This document shows positions 22,722-31,169 of a DNA stretch of 34,734 bases, in pieces. The translations under genes and the position numbers were made by a program. The notes beneath the pieces are model-generated. The model was not told where the DNA came from. It did not search any database and worked only from the letters and a program-made list of their open reading frames with translations. Every line of letters starts with the position of its first letter. Position 1 is the first letter of the stretch. The stretch covers positions 1 to 34,734 of the forward strand of contig JARLJS010000029.1 of NCBI GenBank assembly GCA_031291075.1. Direction: 5' to 3'. The stretch comes from Nevskia sp. Its GTDB lineage: Bacteria > Pseudomonadota > Gammaproteobacteria > Nevskiales > Nevskiaceae.

Positions 22722-23657
22722 ATGGCCGCAGGATTGTTGGAAAGCATCGACCGCAGCACCCAGCTCGCGGGGCACAACCGCCTTGCCTTGCTGCTGTTCC
22801 GGCTCGACGAGCGTCAAATCTTTGGCATCAATGTGTTCAAAGTGCAGGAAGTGATTTCCGCGCCGCCCATGGTAGTGATGCCGGGAGCGCATCCCCTGGT
22901 GCGCGGCGTCGCCGACCTGCGCGGCGGCATCGTGCCGATCATCGACCTGAACCGGGCCCTGGGCAACGCCTCGGATCCGCTGGCGGCCCACGTCATCGTC
23001 ACCGAGTACAACCGCAGCGTGCAGGGCTTCCTGGTGCGCGCGGTGGAGCGCATCGTCCATATCGACGTGGCCCATGTGCTGCCGCCGCCGGGCGGCGGCG
23101 TGGAGAGCAGCTACCTCACCGCGATCACCCGCCACGGCAACGAGCTGGTGGAGATCGTCGACGTGGAAAAGGTGCTGCTGGAGGTCCTGGGCGAGCCGCC
23201 GGCGCTGTCGTCGGAACTGGCCGGTCGCGGCACGGGTCTCGTCGGCGACCGGCGGGTGCTGGTGGTCGACGATTCGCGCGTGGCACGCAACCAGATCGAA
23301 AAGGTGCTGCACCAGCTCGGCGTGGAATGCGCGCTGGTCAACGATGGGCGCGAAGGCCTGCGCTACCTGCAGACCCTGGCGGAACACGGCCCGGTGAACG
23401 AACAGCTGCTGATGGTCATCTCCGACATCGAGATGCCGGGGATGGACGGCTACAGCCTGGCGACGGAAATCCGGCGCGATCCGCGGCTGCGCGATCTCTA
23501 CGTGCTGCTGCACACCTCGCTGTCCGGCAATTTCAACAAGGCCATGGTGGAGCGGGTCGGCGCCAACCGCTTCATCGCCAAGTTCGGCGCCGACGAGCTG
23601 GCCCGCGCGGTGATCGAGCGGCTGGAGTCGATGGCGATGGCCGAGGCTCCGGAATAA
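22722..23657 (+). CDS. cheV: Chemotaxis coupling protein CheV
   Basis: The 311-aa product joins a CheW-like domain (about 20-155, LLLFRLDERQIFGINVFKVQEVI) to a receiver domain (about 175-300, RVLVVDDSRVARNQIEKVL). The phosphoacceptor is Asp235 in ISDIEMPGMDGYS; Lys287 is in FIAKFGADEL. CheV couples chemoreceptors to the CheA kinase, with phosphorylation tuning adaptation. GGAAGGA precedes the ATG at 22722. A cheV next to flgA/flgB is a common arrangement in Pseudomonas and Xanthomonas relatives. Confidence 0.95.
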   Translation: MAAGLLESIDRSTQLAGHNRLALLLFRLDERQIFGINVFKVQEVISAPPMVVMPGAHPLVRGVADLRGGIVPIIDLNRALGNASDPLAAHVIVTEYNRSVQGFLVRAVERIVHIDVAHVLPPPGGGVESSYLTAITRHGNELVEIVDVEKVLLEVLGEPPALSSELAGRGTGLVGDRRVLVVDDSRVARNQIEKVLHQLGVECALVNDGREGLRYLQTLAEHGPVNEQLLMVISDIEMPGMDGYSLATEIRRDPRLRDLYVLLHTSLSGNFNKAMVERVGANRFIAKFGADELARAVIERLESMAMAEAPE

Positions 23658-23672
23658 GCCGGTAACAAGCCC

Positions 23673-23688
23673 TGGCACAGGCCTTGTA
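23673..23688 (+). promoter_or_regulatory. Sigma-54-like promoter of flgB operon
   Basis: TGGCACA-GGCC-TTGTA resembles TGGCACG-N4-TTGCA; the -12 GC is GT. It lies 38 nt before flgB. The same CAGG-N-CTTGTAA arrangement is found before flgG. Confidence 0.65.
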
Positions 23689-23725
23689 AGGGTACCCCGC
23701 AAGCACCATTGCGGGAGCCATTCAG

Positions 23726-24130
23726 ATGGCCGACATCAATTCTGTGTTGGGTACGCACGCCAGCTCGCTGGCGGTGCAGCGCCAGCGCATGGAGGTGTTG
23801 GCGTCCAATATCGCCAACGCCGATACGCCCAACTTCAAGGCGCGCGACATCGATTTCGCCAAGGTCCTGGCCGGCACGCAGCAGGAATCCGCCGGCGGCA
23901 CGGTGACACTGGCCGCCACCAGCCCTGACCATGCCACCGGCAGCGCCTCCGTCGGCGGTGGCCTGCCGCTGAGCTATCGCATCCCGCTGCAGCCCAGCCT
24001 GGACGGCAATACCGTCGACGAGCAGGTGGAGCAGGCGGCGTTCGCCGACGCGGCCCTGCATTACCAGGCCAGCCTGTCCTTCATGAGCGGCGACGTGAAG
24101 GGCCTGCTCACGGCCATCACCGGACAGTAG
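23726..24130 (+). CDS. flgB: Flagellar basal-body rod protein FlgB
   Basis: The 134-aa proximal rod protein has the N-terminal signature [21 protein letters not shown] (about residues 28-48) and a C-terminal coiled-coil helix ([23 protein letters not shown]). Rod proteins are exported by the flagellar type III system. GGGAGCC precedes the ATG. It is the first gene of a plus-strand flagellar cluster and is followed 10 bp later by flgC. Confidence 0.97.
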   Translation: MADINSVLGTHASSLAVQRQRMEVLASNIANADTPNFKARDIDFAKVLAGTQQESAGGTVTLAATSPDHATGSASVGGGLPLSYRIPLQPSLDGNTVDEQVEQAAFADAALHYQASLSFMSGDVKGLLTAITGQ

Positions 24131-24140
24131 GAGCAGGCCG

Positions 24141-24551
24141 ATGAGCTCCTCGTTCCGAATTTTCGACATCGCCGGCTCGGCCATGGCCGCCCAGTCGGTG
24201 CGGCTGAGCACCGTCGCCAGCAACCTCGCCAACGCCGATTCCGTCTCGTCCAGCCCCGACACGGCGTTCAAGGCCCACCTGCCGGTATTCAAAACCGCGC
24301 CGGAGGTAGCCGGGCAGCAGACGCCGGGCGTGCGCGTCACCGGCGTGGTCGAAAGTCAGGCGGAGGCGGAAAAGCGTTACGAACCCGGTAATCCGCTCGC
24401 CGACGGCGACGGCTTCGTCTATTCCCCCAACGTCAATGTGGTGGAGCAGATGGTGGACATGATCTCCGCCTCGCGCTCGTACCAGAACAGCGTCGAAGTG
24501 ATGAACACCGCCAAGGAAATGGCGCTGAAGACGCTCACCCTCGGCAACTAG
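24141..24551 (+). CDS. flgC: Flagellar basal-body rod protein FlgC
   Basis: The 136-aa rod protein begins with a FlgC-type [28 protein letters not shown] and ends with the C-terminal [34 protein letters not shown] helix typical of the rod/hook family. GGAGCAG precedes the ATG. Spacing to flgB is 10 bp and to flgD 8 bp, consistent with one transcript. Confidence 0.97.
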   Translation: MSSSFRIFDIAGSAMAAQSVRLSTVASNLANADSVSSSPDTAFKAHLPVFKTAPEVAGQQTPGVRVTGVVESQAEAEKRYEPGNPLADGDGFVYSPNVNVVEQMVDMISASRSYQNSVEVMNTAKEMALKTLTLGN

Positions 24552-24559
24552 GAATCCTC

Positions 24560-25273
24560 ATGACCGCGACATCCGCCACCAACCCGAGCAGCATCTACGC
24601 CAGCCTGGGCCTGACCAGCAGCACGCCGACCAGCGGTGCCTCCGCAGCATCGAGTGCCGCCAGCGCGGCCACCGCCGCGGCCAGCAACGTGGTCAACGAG
24701 CAGGATTTCCTGAAGCTGATGACCTCGCAGCTGCAGGACCAGGATCCGCTCAATCCCGTCAGCAACGCCGAGTTCTTCAGCCAGATCGCGCAGTTCTCCA
24801 CCGTCTCCGGCATCGACCAGCTCAACAGTTCCTTCAGTTCGCTGTCGTCGGCGCTGGCGACCTCCCAGACCCTGCAGGCGGCCAACCTGGTCGGGCAGAG
24901 CGTGCTGGTGCCGGGCAGCCAGGGGCAGCTCACCAGCTCCGGCATGTACGGCGCGGTGCAGGTGCCGGCGAGCGGCGACGTCACCGTGCAGATCCACAAT
25001 TCCGCCGGCGCCCTGGTCAACACGCTGGACCTTGGCACGCAGTCGGCCGGCACCGTGCCCTTCGGCTGGGACGGCAAGGACGCCAACGGCAATGCGCTGC
25101 CGACGGGCGCCTATACGATCAGCGCCCAGGTCGGCAGCGGCAGCAGCGCGCAGGCCGCCATCACCGACGTGGCCGCCCAGGTGCAGAGCGTGTCGGTCAA
25201 TTCCGGCACCCTGACCCTCAATCTGCAGGGCCTCGGCCAGGTGCCGTTCAGCCAGGTCCAGCAGATCCTCTGA
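24560..25273 (+). CDS. flgD: Flagellar hook assembly protein FlgD
   Basis: The 237-aa product is the hook-capping scaffold. Its N-terminus is Ser/Ala/Thr-rich, followed by the FlgD core (EQDFLKLMTSQLQDQDPLNPVSN, about 49-71). The C-terminal half holds a FLG-domain (GSVTVQIHN-like SGDVTVQIHNSAGALVNTL) and an Ig/FNIII-like fold (FGWDGKDANGNALPTGAYTI). A GGAATCC stretch precedes the ATG. The cap is discarded once the hook is complete. Confidence 0.96.
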   Translation: MTATSATNPSSIYASLGLTSSTPTSGASAASSAASAATAAASNVVNEQDFLKLMTSQLQDQDPLNPVSNAEFFSQIAQFSTVSGIDQLNSSFSSLSSALATSQTLQAANLVGQSVLVPGSQGQLTSSGMYGAVQVPASGDVTVQIHNSAGALVNTLDLGTQSAGTVPFGWDGKDANGNALPTGAYTISAQVGSGSSAQAAITDVAAQVQSVSVNSGTLTLNLQGLGQVPFSQVQQIL

Positions 25274-25316
25274 CCCTTATTCGACTCATCGAATCCATTT
25301 TCCCGGGAGAAGTTAC

Positions 25317-26537
25317 ATGTCCTTCAGCATCGCACTGTCCGGCATCAACGCCGCCAACACCGACCTCAACACCATCTCCAACAATATCGCCAACGCCAAC
25401 TCCACCGGCTTCAAGGAGTCGCGCGCGGAGTTCGGCGATATCTTCCAGAACGGCGCCTTCACGCTGGCGGCGACTTCGACCGGCGACGGCGTCAACACCG
25501 AGACGGTGGCCCAGGAGTTCATCCAGGGCTCGATCACCAATACCAGCAACCCGCTGGACCTGGCGATCAACGGCAACGGCTTCTTCACGGTGAGCGAGAA
25601 CGGTACTACCATGTACACCCGCAACGGCTCCTTCACCACCAACAACCAGGGCTTCGTGGTCACCCCCACCGGCCAGAACCTGCAGGTGTACCCGCCCAAC
25701 GGCAACGGCACCTTCAGCACCGGCACCCTGACCAACCTGCAGTTGTCGACCGCGCCGAACCCGCCGGCGGCCACCACCACGGTCGCCGCCGGCCTCAACC
25801 TGCCGGCCAATGCGACCGCGCCCGCCAATGCGACGTTCTCCGCCACCGACTCGACCAGCTACAACGAGACCACGTCGACCACCGTTTACGACTCGCTCGG
25901 CGCCGCCCATACCCTGGGCATGTACTTCGTCTCCAGCGGTGCCGGGGCCTGGAAGGTCTACACCACGGTGGACGGCACCCTTGAGCCGCCCGGCAGCACC
26001 GGCACCTCGATCTCGTTCGGGTCCACGGGCACTCTTTCCGCAGCATCGCCGCAGACCCTGACGGTGCCGTTCACGCCCGGCAACGGCGCCGCGGCGATGA
26101 GCGCCACGCTTTCGCTCGCCAGCACCACGCAGTACGGCAACACCTTCTCCGTCAACAGCCTGACGCAGAACGGCTACGCCACCGGCCAGCTCACCGGCGT
26201 GTCGGTGTCCGGGGCCGGCGTGGTCACCGCCAACTACAGCAACGGCCAGACCACCAACCTGGGCCAGGTGGCGATGGCCAACTTCCCGGATCCGCAGGGC
26301 CTGCAGCAGCTCGGCAACGACACCTGGGCGCAGACCGCTGCCTCGGGCGCCGCGCTGCCGGGTGCGGCCGGCAGCAGCGACTTCGGCACCATCCAGGCCG
26401 GCGCGCTGGAGAGCAGCAACGTCGACCTGACCCAGCAGCTGGTCGACATGATGAACGCGCAGCGCAACTACCAGGCGAATTCGCAGGTCATCTCGACCTC
26501 CGATCAGCTGCTGCAGACCATCCTGCACCTGCAGTAA
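25317..26537 (+). CDS. flgE: Flagellar hook protein FlgE
   Basis: The 406-aa structural hook subunit begins MSFSIALSGINAANTDLNTI with ANSTGFKESRAEFGDIF, and has LDLAINGNGFFTVSENGTTMYTR (about 82-104) in the D1 region. The outer domain (about 145-290) is Thr/Ser/Ala-rich. The C-terminus ends in the heptad helix VDMMNAQRNYQANSQVISTSDQLLQTILHLQ. GGGAGAAG precedes the ATG. It is separated from flgF by 137 bp that hold an inverted repeat. Confidence 0.97.
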   Translation: MSFSIALSGINAANTDLNTISNNIANANSTGFKESRAEFGDIFQNGAFTLAATSTGDGVNTETVAQEFIQGSITNTSNPLDLAINGNGFFTVSENGTTMYTRNGSFTTNNQGFVVTPTGQNLQVYPPNGNGTFSTGTLTNLQLSTAPNPPAATTTVAAGLNLPANATAPANATFSATDSTSYNETTSTTVYDSLGAAHTLGMYFVSSGAGAWKVYTTVDGTLEPPGSTGTSISFGSTGTLSAASPQTLTVPFTPGNGAAAMSATLSLASTTQYGNTFSVNSLTQNGYATGQLTGVSVSGAGVVTANYSNGQTTNLGQVAMANFPDPQGLQQLGNDTWAQTAASGAALPGAAGSSDFGTIQAGALESSNVDLTQQLVDMMNAQRNYQANSQVISTSDQLLQTILHLQ

Positions 26538-26558
26538 CAATCGACAGCATCCGGGGAG

Positions 26559-26654
26559 ACGGGACGTGAGGCGTGAACGGCAAGGGCAGGGCCCGAGACG
26601 GGAAAGGCAGCAGCTGCTTTTCACGGGTCTCACGTCTTGCGTCGCACGTCCCGT
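26559..26654. repeat. Intergenic inverted repeat between flgE and flgF
   Basis: ACGGGACGTG (26559-26568) is inverted as CACGTCCCGT (26645-26654), and CGTGAA/TTCACG pairs inside. The right arm includes GTCTCACGTC, related to the TCTCAC repeats at 10303-10367. It lies in the leader of flgF and could attenuate or stabilise the mRNA. Confidence 0.55.
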
Positions 26655-26674
26655 CGGCTCTGAGGGAGCGCACC

Positions 26675-27418
26675 ATGGATAAGGCTCTCTACATCAGCAT
26701 GTCCGGCGCGATGCAGACCATGCTCGCCCAGTCGGCCAACAGCAACAACCTCGCCAACGCCGGCACCACCGGCTTCCGCGCCCAGATGGTCCAGTCGCAG
26801 CCGGTGGCGGTGGACGGCGCCGGCTTTGGGTCGCGGGTCAATTCGCAGTTGCTCGACCAGGGCTGGGACTCGACCCAAGGCGATCTCAACCCGACCGGCC
26901 GCGACCTGGACGTCGCCCTCCGCCCCAGCTACTGGCTGGCGGTGCAGGCGCCCGATGGCACCGAGGCCTACACCCGCGCCGGCAATCTCAGTGTCAACGC
27001 CAACGGTCAGCTCATCACCGGCAACGGGCAGCAGGTGCTGGGCGACGCCGGTCCGCTGTCGGTGCCTGCCTACAGCAGCATCAAGGTCGGCGACGACGGC
27101 ACCATCTCCATCGTGCCCGCCGGGCAGAACCCCAACACCGTGGCGGCGGTCGGACGGCTCAAGGTGGTCCAGGCCGACCAGGCCCAGATCGCCCGCGGCA
27201 GCGACGGCCTGATGCACCCGCTGCAGCCGGACACCCCGCTGGACAGCGCCTCCGGGACGGTCCTCACCTCCGGCAAGCTGGAAGGTTCCAACGTCGACAT
27301 CGCCAACACCATGGTGACGATGATCCAGCTCGCCCGGCAGTTCGACCTGCAGTCTCAGCTCATGAAGACCGTGCAGACCGACGCCAGCGCCGCTTCCACG
27401 CTGGTCCAGATGTCCTGA
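26675..27418 (+). CDS. flgF: Flagellar basal-body rod protein FlgF
   Basis: The 247-aa proximal rod protein starts MDKALYISMSGAMQTMLAQSANSNNLANAGT; the N-terminal LANAGTTGFRAQM and central LNPTGRDLDVALRPSYWLAVQAPDG are family features. It ends in NTMVTMIQLARQFDLQSQLMKT. GAGGGAG lies before the ATG at 26675; a longer frame to 26573 would run through the upstream repeat and is rejected. Confidence 0.96.
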   Translation: MDKALYISMSGAMQTMLAQSANSNNLANAGTTGFRAQMVQSQPVAVDGAGFGSRVNSQLLDQGWDSTQGDLNPTGRDLDVALRPSYWLAVQAPDGTEAYTRAGNLSVNANGQLITGNGQQVLGDAGPLSVPAYSSIKVGDDGTISIVPAGQNPNTVAAVGRLKVVQADQAQIARGSDGLMHPLQPDTPLDSASGTVLTSGKLEGSNVDIANTMVTMIQLARQFDLQSQLMKTVQTDASAASTLVQMS

Positions 27419-27550
27419 GCGGTCCGCTCCGGAACGCTTGCTCCATAACGCGCCGGCTTTCCGCCGGCCGCCTCCGCGCACCCGCCGCCGGCGCAGCGCG
27501 TCCGTCTGTCCCGCCCCGCAGGCATGCCGATAATTTGACGAGAAGGGGGC

Positions 27551-27566
27551 TGGCCCAGGACTTGTA
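27551..27566 (+). promoter_or_regulatory. Sigma-54-like promoter upstream of flgG
   Basis: TGGCCCA-GGAC-TTGTA closely mirrors the flgB promoter element. It lies 44 nt before flgG, in a 191-bp gap after flgF, suggesting a second start for flgGHIJKL. Confidence 0.6.
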
Positions 27567-27609
27567 AAGGAACCATCCAGTTGCCGGAAAACCGGCAGGA
27601 GGATGGAAG

Positions 27610-28398
27610 ATGAACTCAGCACTATGGGTTGCGAAGACCGGTCTCGATGCGCAGCAGACGCAGATGAACGTGATCTCCAACAACCTCGCCAACGTCAACA
27701 CCACCGGCTTCAAGCGCGGTCGCGCGCAGTTCCAGGACCTGCTGTACCAGAACTACGGCCAGGTGGGCGCGCAGACCAGCACGCAGACGCAGTCGCCTTC
27801 GGGCCTGCTGCTCGGCACCGGCGTGCACATCGGCTCCACCGAGAACCTGTTCGACCAGGGCAACCTGCAGCAGACCAACAACAACCTGGACGTGGCCATC
27901 AACGGCCGCGGCTTCTTCCAGGTGCAGCAGCCGGATGGCAGTCTGGGCTACACCCGCGACGGCAGCTTCCAGGTCAACAGCCAGGGCCAGCTGGTGACCG
28001 CCGCCGGCTACCAGGTGCAGCCGGGCATCACCATCCCGCAGGGCGCGCAGAGCGTCACCATATCCGCCGACGGTATCGTCGACGTGCAGCTCGCCGGCCA
28101 GTCGGCGCCGCAGCAGGTGGGCACGCTCACCATCGCTGACTTCATCAATCCGTCCGGCCTGCAGGCCAAGGGCGGCAACCTGTTCACCGAGACCGCCGCC
28201 AGCGGCACGCCCACCACCGGCAACCCCGGCCTCAACGGCCTCGGCACCCTGGTGCAGGGTTCGATCGAGTCCTCCAACGTCAACGTGGTGGAGGAAATGG
28301 TCAACATGATCGAGACCCAGCGCGCCTACGAGATGAACTCCAAGGCGATCTCCACCGTCGACCAGATGCTGCAGAACCTGTCGCAGAACATGGTATGA
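27610..28398 (+). CDS. flgG: Flagellar basal-body rod protein FlgG (distal rod)
   Basis: The 262-aa product starts [41 protein letters not shown], the hallmark of FlgG. It has [21 protein letters not shown] in the core and ends with [45 protein letters not shown] ribosome binding site is present. The stop overlaps the flgH start by 4 bp. It is the longest run of identical family motifs in the cluster, so identity is firm. Confidence 0.97.
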   Translation: MNSALWVAKTGLDAQQTQMNVISNNLANVNTTGFKRGRAQFQDLLYQNYGQVGAQTSTQTQSPSGLLLGTGVHIGSTENLFDQGNLQQTNNNLDVAINGRGFFQVQQPDGSLGYTRDGSFQVNSQGQLVTAAGYQVQPGITIPQGAQSVTISADGIVDVQLAGQSAPQQVGTLTIADFINPSGLQAKGGNLFTETAASGTPTTGNPGLNGLGTLVQGSIESSNVNVVEEMVNMIETQRAYEMNSKAISTVDQMLQNLSQNMV

Positions 28399-29063
28399 AC
28401 GCGTCATCCTGCACGCTGTCGGGCCTATCCGCGCTGGCCGCATCGCTGCTGCTGTCGGGCTGCGTGGCACTGGAGGACAAGGTGTACAGCACGCCGACCA
28501 CCGTGCCGGAAATCCCGGCACCGCCGGCCGCCGTGGCCGGCACCATCGGCTCGCCCTACGCCGGCATGGTGCTGTTCGAGGACGCCAAGGCGCGCGCCGT
28601 CGGCGACCTGCTGACGATCCAGCTGGTGGAGTCCACCAGCGCGCAGAAATCCGCCACCACCGACAGCAGCAAGTCGGACAACGACACGCTCGGCAACATC
28701 GGCATCTTCGGCAAGACCATCCATACCAATTCCAGCGTCTCCAGCAGCCGTGCCTTCAAGGGTGCCGGCGACAGTGCGCAGAGCAACAGCCTGACCGGCA
28801 GCATCACCGTCGCGGTCGTGCAGCGGCTGGATAACGGCAACCTGGTGGTGCGCGGCAAGAAGCAGATCCAGATCAACCAGGGCTACGAGTACGTGACCCT
28901 GGAAGGCGTGATCCGGCCGGCCGACATCGCCACCGACAACAGCGTCACCTCGGACCGCGTCGCCAACGCACGCATCTCCTATACCGGCAAGGGACAGATC
29001 GCCGACGCCAACGCACAGGGCTGGCTGACGCGCTTCTTCAACTCGCAATGGTTCCCATTCTGA
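28395..29063 (+). CDS. flgH: Flagellar L-ring lipoprotein FlgH
   Basis: The 222-aa outer-membrane lipoprotein forms the L-ring. The lipobox is LLSGC (Cys23). Conserved segments include [20 protein letters not shown] and [25 protein letters not shown]. The C-terminus is [19 protein letters not shown]. Its start overlaps flgG by 4 bp and its stop overlaps flgI (ATGA), implying coupling. Confidence 0.97.
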   Translation: MNASSCTLSGLSALAASLLLSGCVALEDKVYSTPTTVPEIPAPPAAVAGTIGSPYAGMVLFEDAKARAVGDLLTIQLVESTSAQKSATTDSSKSDNDTLGNIGIFGKTIHTNSSVSSSRAFKGAGDSAQSNSLTGSITVAVVQRLDNGNLVVRGKKQIQINQGYEYVTLEGVIRPADIATDNSVTSDRVANARISYTGKGQIADANAQGWLTRFFNSQWFPF

Positions 29064-30172
29064 TGAAACGCCTATTGCTGCTTGCCGGCTTCGGCCTTGC
29101 CCTGGCGACGATCGCCGCGGCGGCCCGCGCCGATCGCGTCAAGGATCTGGCCGACGTGGCCGGCGTGCGCAACAACGCGCTCATCGGCTACGGCCTGGTG
29201 GTGGGTCTCAACGGCACCGGCGACCAGACCACGCAGGCGCCGTTCACCGTGCAGAGCCTGGAAAGCATGCTGCGGCAGTTGGGCGTGACGGTGCCCACCA
29301 CCACCAGTCCCCAGCTGAAGAATGTGGCGGCGGTGTCGGTGCACGCCGACCTGCCGCCGTTCGCCAAGGTCGGCCAGCTCATCGACGTTACCGTGTCGTC
29401 CATCGGCAACGCCACCAGCCTGCGCGGCGGCAGCCTGCTGATGAGCCCTCTCAAGGGCGCCGACGGGCAGACCTACGGTATCGCTCAGGGCAACGTCATC
29501 GTCGGCGGCCTGGGCGTCTCGGCCAAGGATGGCTCGCGCATCTCGATCAATGTGCCCAGCGCCGGCCGCATTCCCGGCGGCGCCAGCGTGGAGCGCGAGG
29601 TGAAGAGCGATTTCGCCGCCGGTGGCGATCTGCTGTTCAACCTGCATACCCCCGACTTCACCACCGCCGCGCACACCGCGGAGACCATCAACAAGGCGCT
29701 CGGTGCGCCGGTGGCGCGGGCGATGGACGCCGTGACCGTGGCGGTCAAGGCGCCGGCGGACACCAACGACCGCGTCGAATTCCTGTCGACGGTGGAGAAC
29801 ATCGACGTCACCCCGGGCGATGCGCCGGCGCGGGTAATCGTGAATTCGCGCACCGGCACGGTGGTGATCAGCAGTCACGTGCAGGTGACACCGGCCGCCG
29901 TGGCGCACGGCAGCCTGTCCGTCACCATCACCGAGCGGCCCAAGGTCAGCCAGCCCAACGCATTTTCCAAGGGCACCACCGAGGTGGTGCAGAACTCCAC
30001 CATCGACGTCAAGGAAGGCAGCGGTCACATGTTCGTGTTCCAGGCCGGCGTCAACCTCGACGACATCGTGCGGGCGGTCAACCAGGTTGGTGCCGCGCCG
30101 GGCGACCTGGTGGCCATCCTCGAGGCTTTGAAGGAGGCCGGGGCGCTGCACGCCGAACTGGTCGTGATCTGA
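29063..30172 (+). CDS. flgI: Flagellar P-ring protein FlgI
   Basis: The 369-aa periplasmic protein forms the P-ring around the rod. It has a signal peptide (to about residue 23, ARA), then [33 protein letters not shown], the family signature. ATG at 29063 overlaps the flgH stop (ATGA). The C-terminus ends with [32 protein letters not shown]. Assembly requires FlgA (flgA is encoded divergently in this window). Confidence 0.97.
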   Translation: MKRLLLLAGFGLALATIAAAARADRVKDLADVAGVRNNALIGYGLVVGLNGTGDQTTQAPFTVQSLESMLRQLGVTVPTTTSPQLKNVAAVSVHADLPPFAKVGQLIDVTVSSIGNATSLRGGSLLMSPLKGADGQTYGIAQGNVIVGGLGVSAKDGSRISINVPSAGRIPGGASVEREVKSDFAAGGDLLFNLHTPDFTTAAHTAETINKALGAPVARAMDAVTVAVKAPADTNDRVEFLSTVENIDVTPGDAPARVIVNSRTGTVVISSHVQVTPAAVAHGSLSVTITERPKVSQPNAFSKGTTEVVQNSTIDVKEGSGHMFVFQAGVNLDDIVRAVNQVGAAPGDLVAILEALKEAGALHAELVVI

Positions 30173-30175
30173 AGA

Positions 30176-31156
30176 ATGTCCATTCCCCGTGCCAACGCCG
30201 CGACCGCGGAGGTCGCCACCGACTTCTCGCAGTTCGCCAGTCTGCGTGCGGCGGCCAAGCGCAACGACCCGCAGGTGCTGCGCAAGGCCGCGCAGCAGTT
30301 CGAGGCGCTGTTCACCCAGATGCTGCTGAAGACCTCGCGCCAGACCCAGTTCGGCGACGACCTCACCGGCGAGCAGGGCGACATGTACAAGGATATGTTC
30401 GACCAGCAGATGGCGCTGCACCTGTCCACCTCCGGCAAGGGACTGGGGCTGGCCGACATGCTGGTGCGCCAGCTCAGCGGGCTGCACGGCGGGGCGGGTA
30501 CCAGCGCGCCGCAGGGCACCATCGCTGCCGGCGCCGCATCCGGCTCGTCCGTCGCCTCGTCCGCTGCCTCTTCCACGGCATCCGCCGCCGGCGCTATCGC
30601 CGGATCTGCGTTGTCGGTCGCCGCGCCGCCGTCCACCACCACGGACGCGGCCGGCAACTGGAAGCCGAAGAGCGCGCAGGAATTCGTCGACGCCATTCGT
30701 CCGCATGCCGAGAAGGCCGCGGCCGAGCTGGGCGTTCCGGCCCGCGCCCTGATCGCGCAGGCGGCCCTGGAGACGGGCTGGGGGCAGCACCTCGGCAAGA
30801 CCCAGGACGGCGCCAGCAGCCTTAACCTGTTCGGGGTCAAGGCCCAGGCCGGATGGTCCGGCACCAGCCAGACCCAGCAGACGGCGGAATTCCAGAACGG
30901 GCAGTGGACCACCGAACAGGCCAGCTTCCGTTCGTACAACTCGATCGGATCCGCCTTCGACGACTATGTAAAGTTCCTAAAGGATAACCCGCGCTATGCC
31001 GATGCATTGAGGAGCGGGAACGTCCAGGGCTTTGCCCACGGCCTGCAGAAGGCCGGTTACGCCACCGACCCGCACTACGCGCAGAAGCTGCTGAAAGTGG
31101 CCTATGGCACGCAGATGACGGGCGCGTATGGCACGCCGTCCGTGGTGACGGCGTAA
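30176..31156 (+). CDS. flgJ: Flagellar rod assembly protein/muramidase FlgJ
   Basis: The 326-aa product is bifunctional. The rod-binding domain is at about 30-100 (KAAQQFEALFTQMLLKTSR, MYKDMFDQQMALHLS). A Ser/Ala-rich linker (about 104-158) joins it to a glucosaminidase domain (about 163-315), with the catalytic Glu199 in IAQAALETGWG and SLNLFGVKA downstream. It opens the peptidoglycan for the rod. It follows flgI by 3 bp. The linker is unusually Ala/Ser-rich. Confidence 0.96.
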   Translation: MSIPRANAATAEVATDFSQFASLRAAAKRNDPQVLRKAAQQFEALFTQMLLKTSRQTQFGDDLTGEQGDMYKDMFDQQMALHLSTSGKGLGLADMLVRQLSGLHGGAGTSAPQGTIAAGAASGSSVASSAASSTASAAGAIAGSALSVAAPPSTTTDAAGNWKPKSAQEFVDAIRPHAEKAAAELGVPARALIAQAALETGWGQHLGKTQDGASSLNLFGVKAQAGWSGTSQTQQTAEFQNGQWTTEQASFRSYNSIGSAFDDYVKFLKDNPRYADALRSGNVQGFAHGLQKAGYATDPHYAQKLLKVAYGTQMTGAYGTPSVVTA

Positions 31157-31169
31157 AGGAGAGGCCGTT

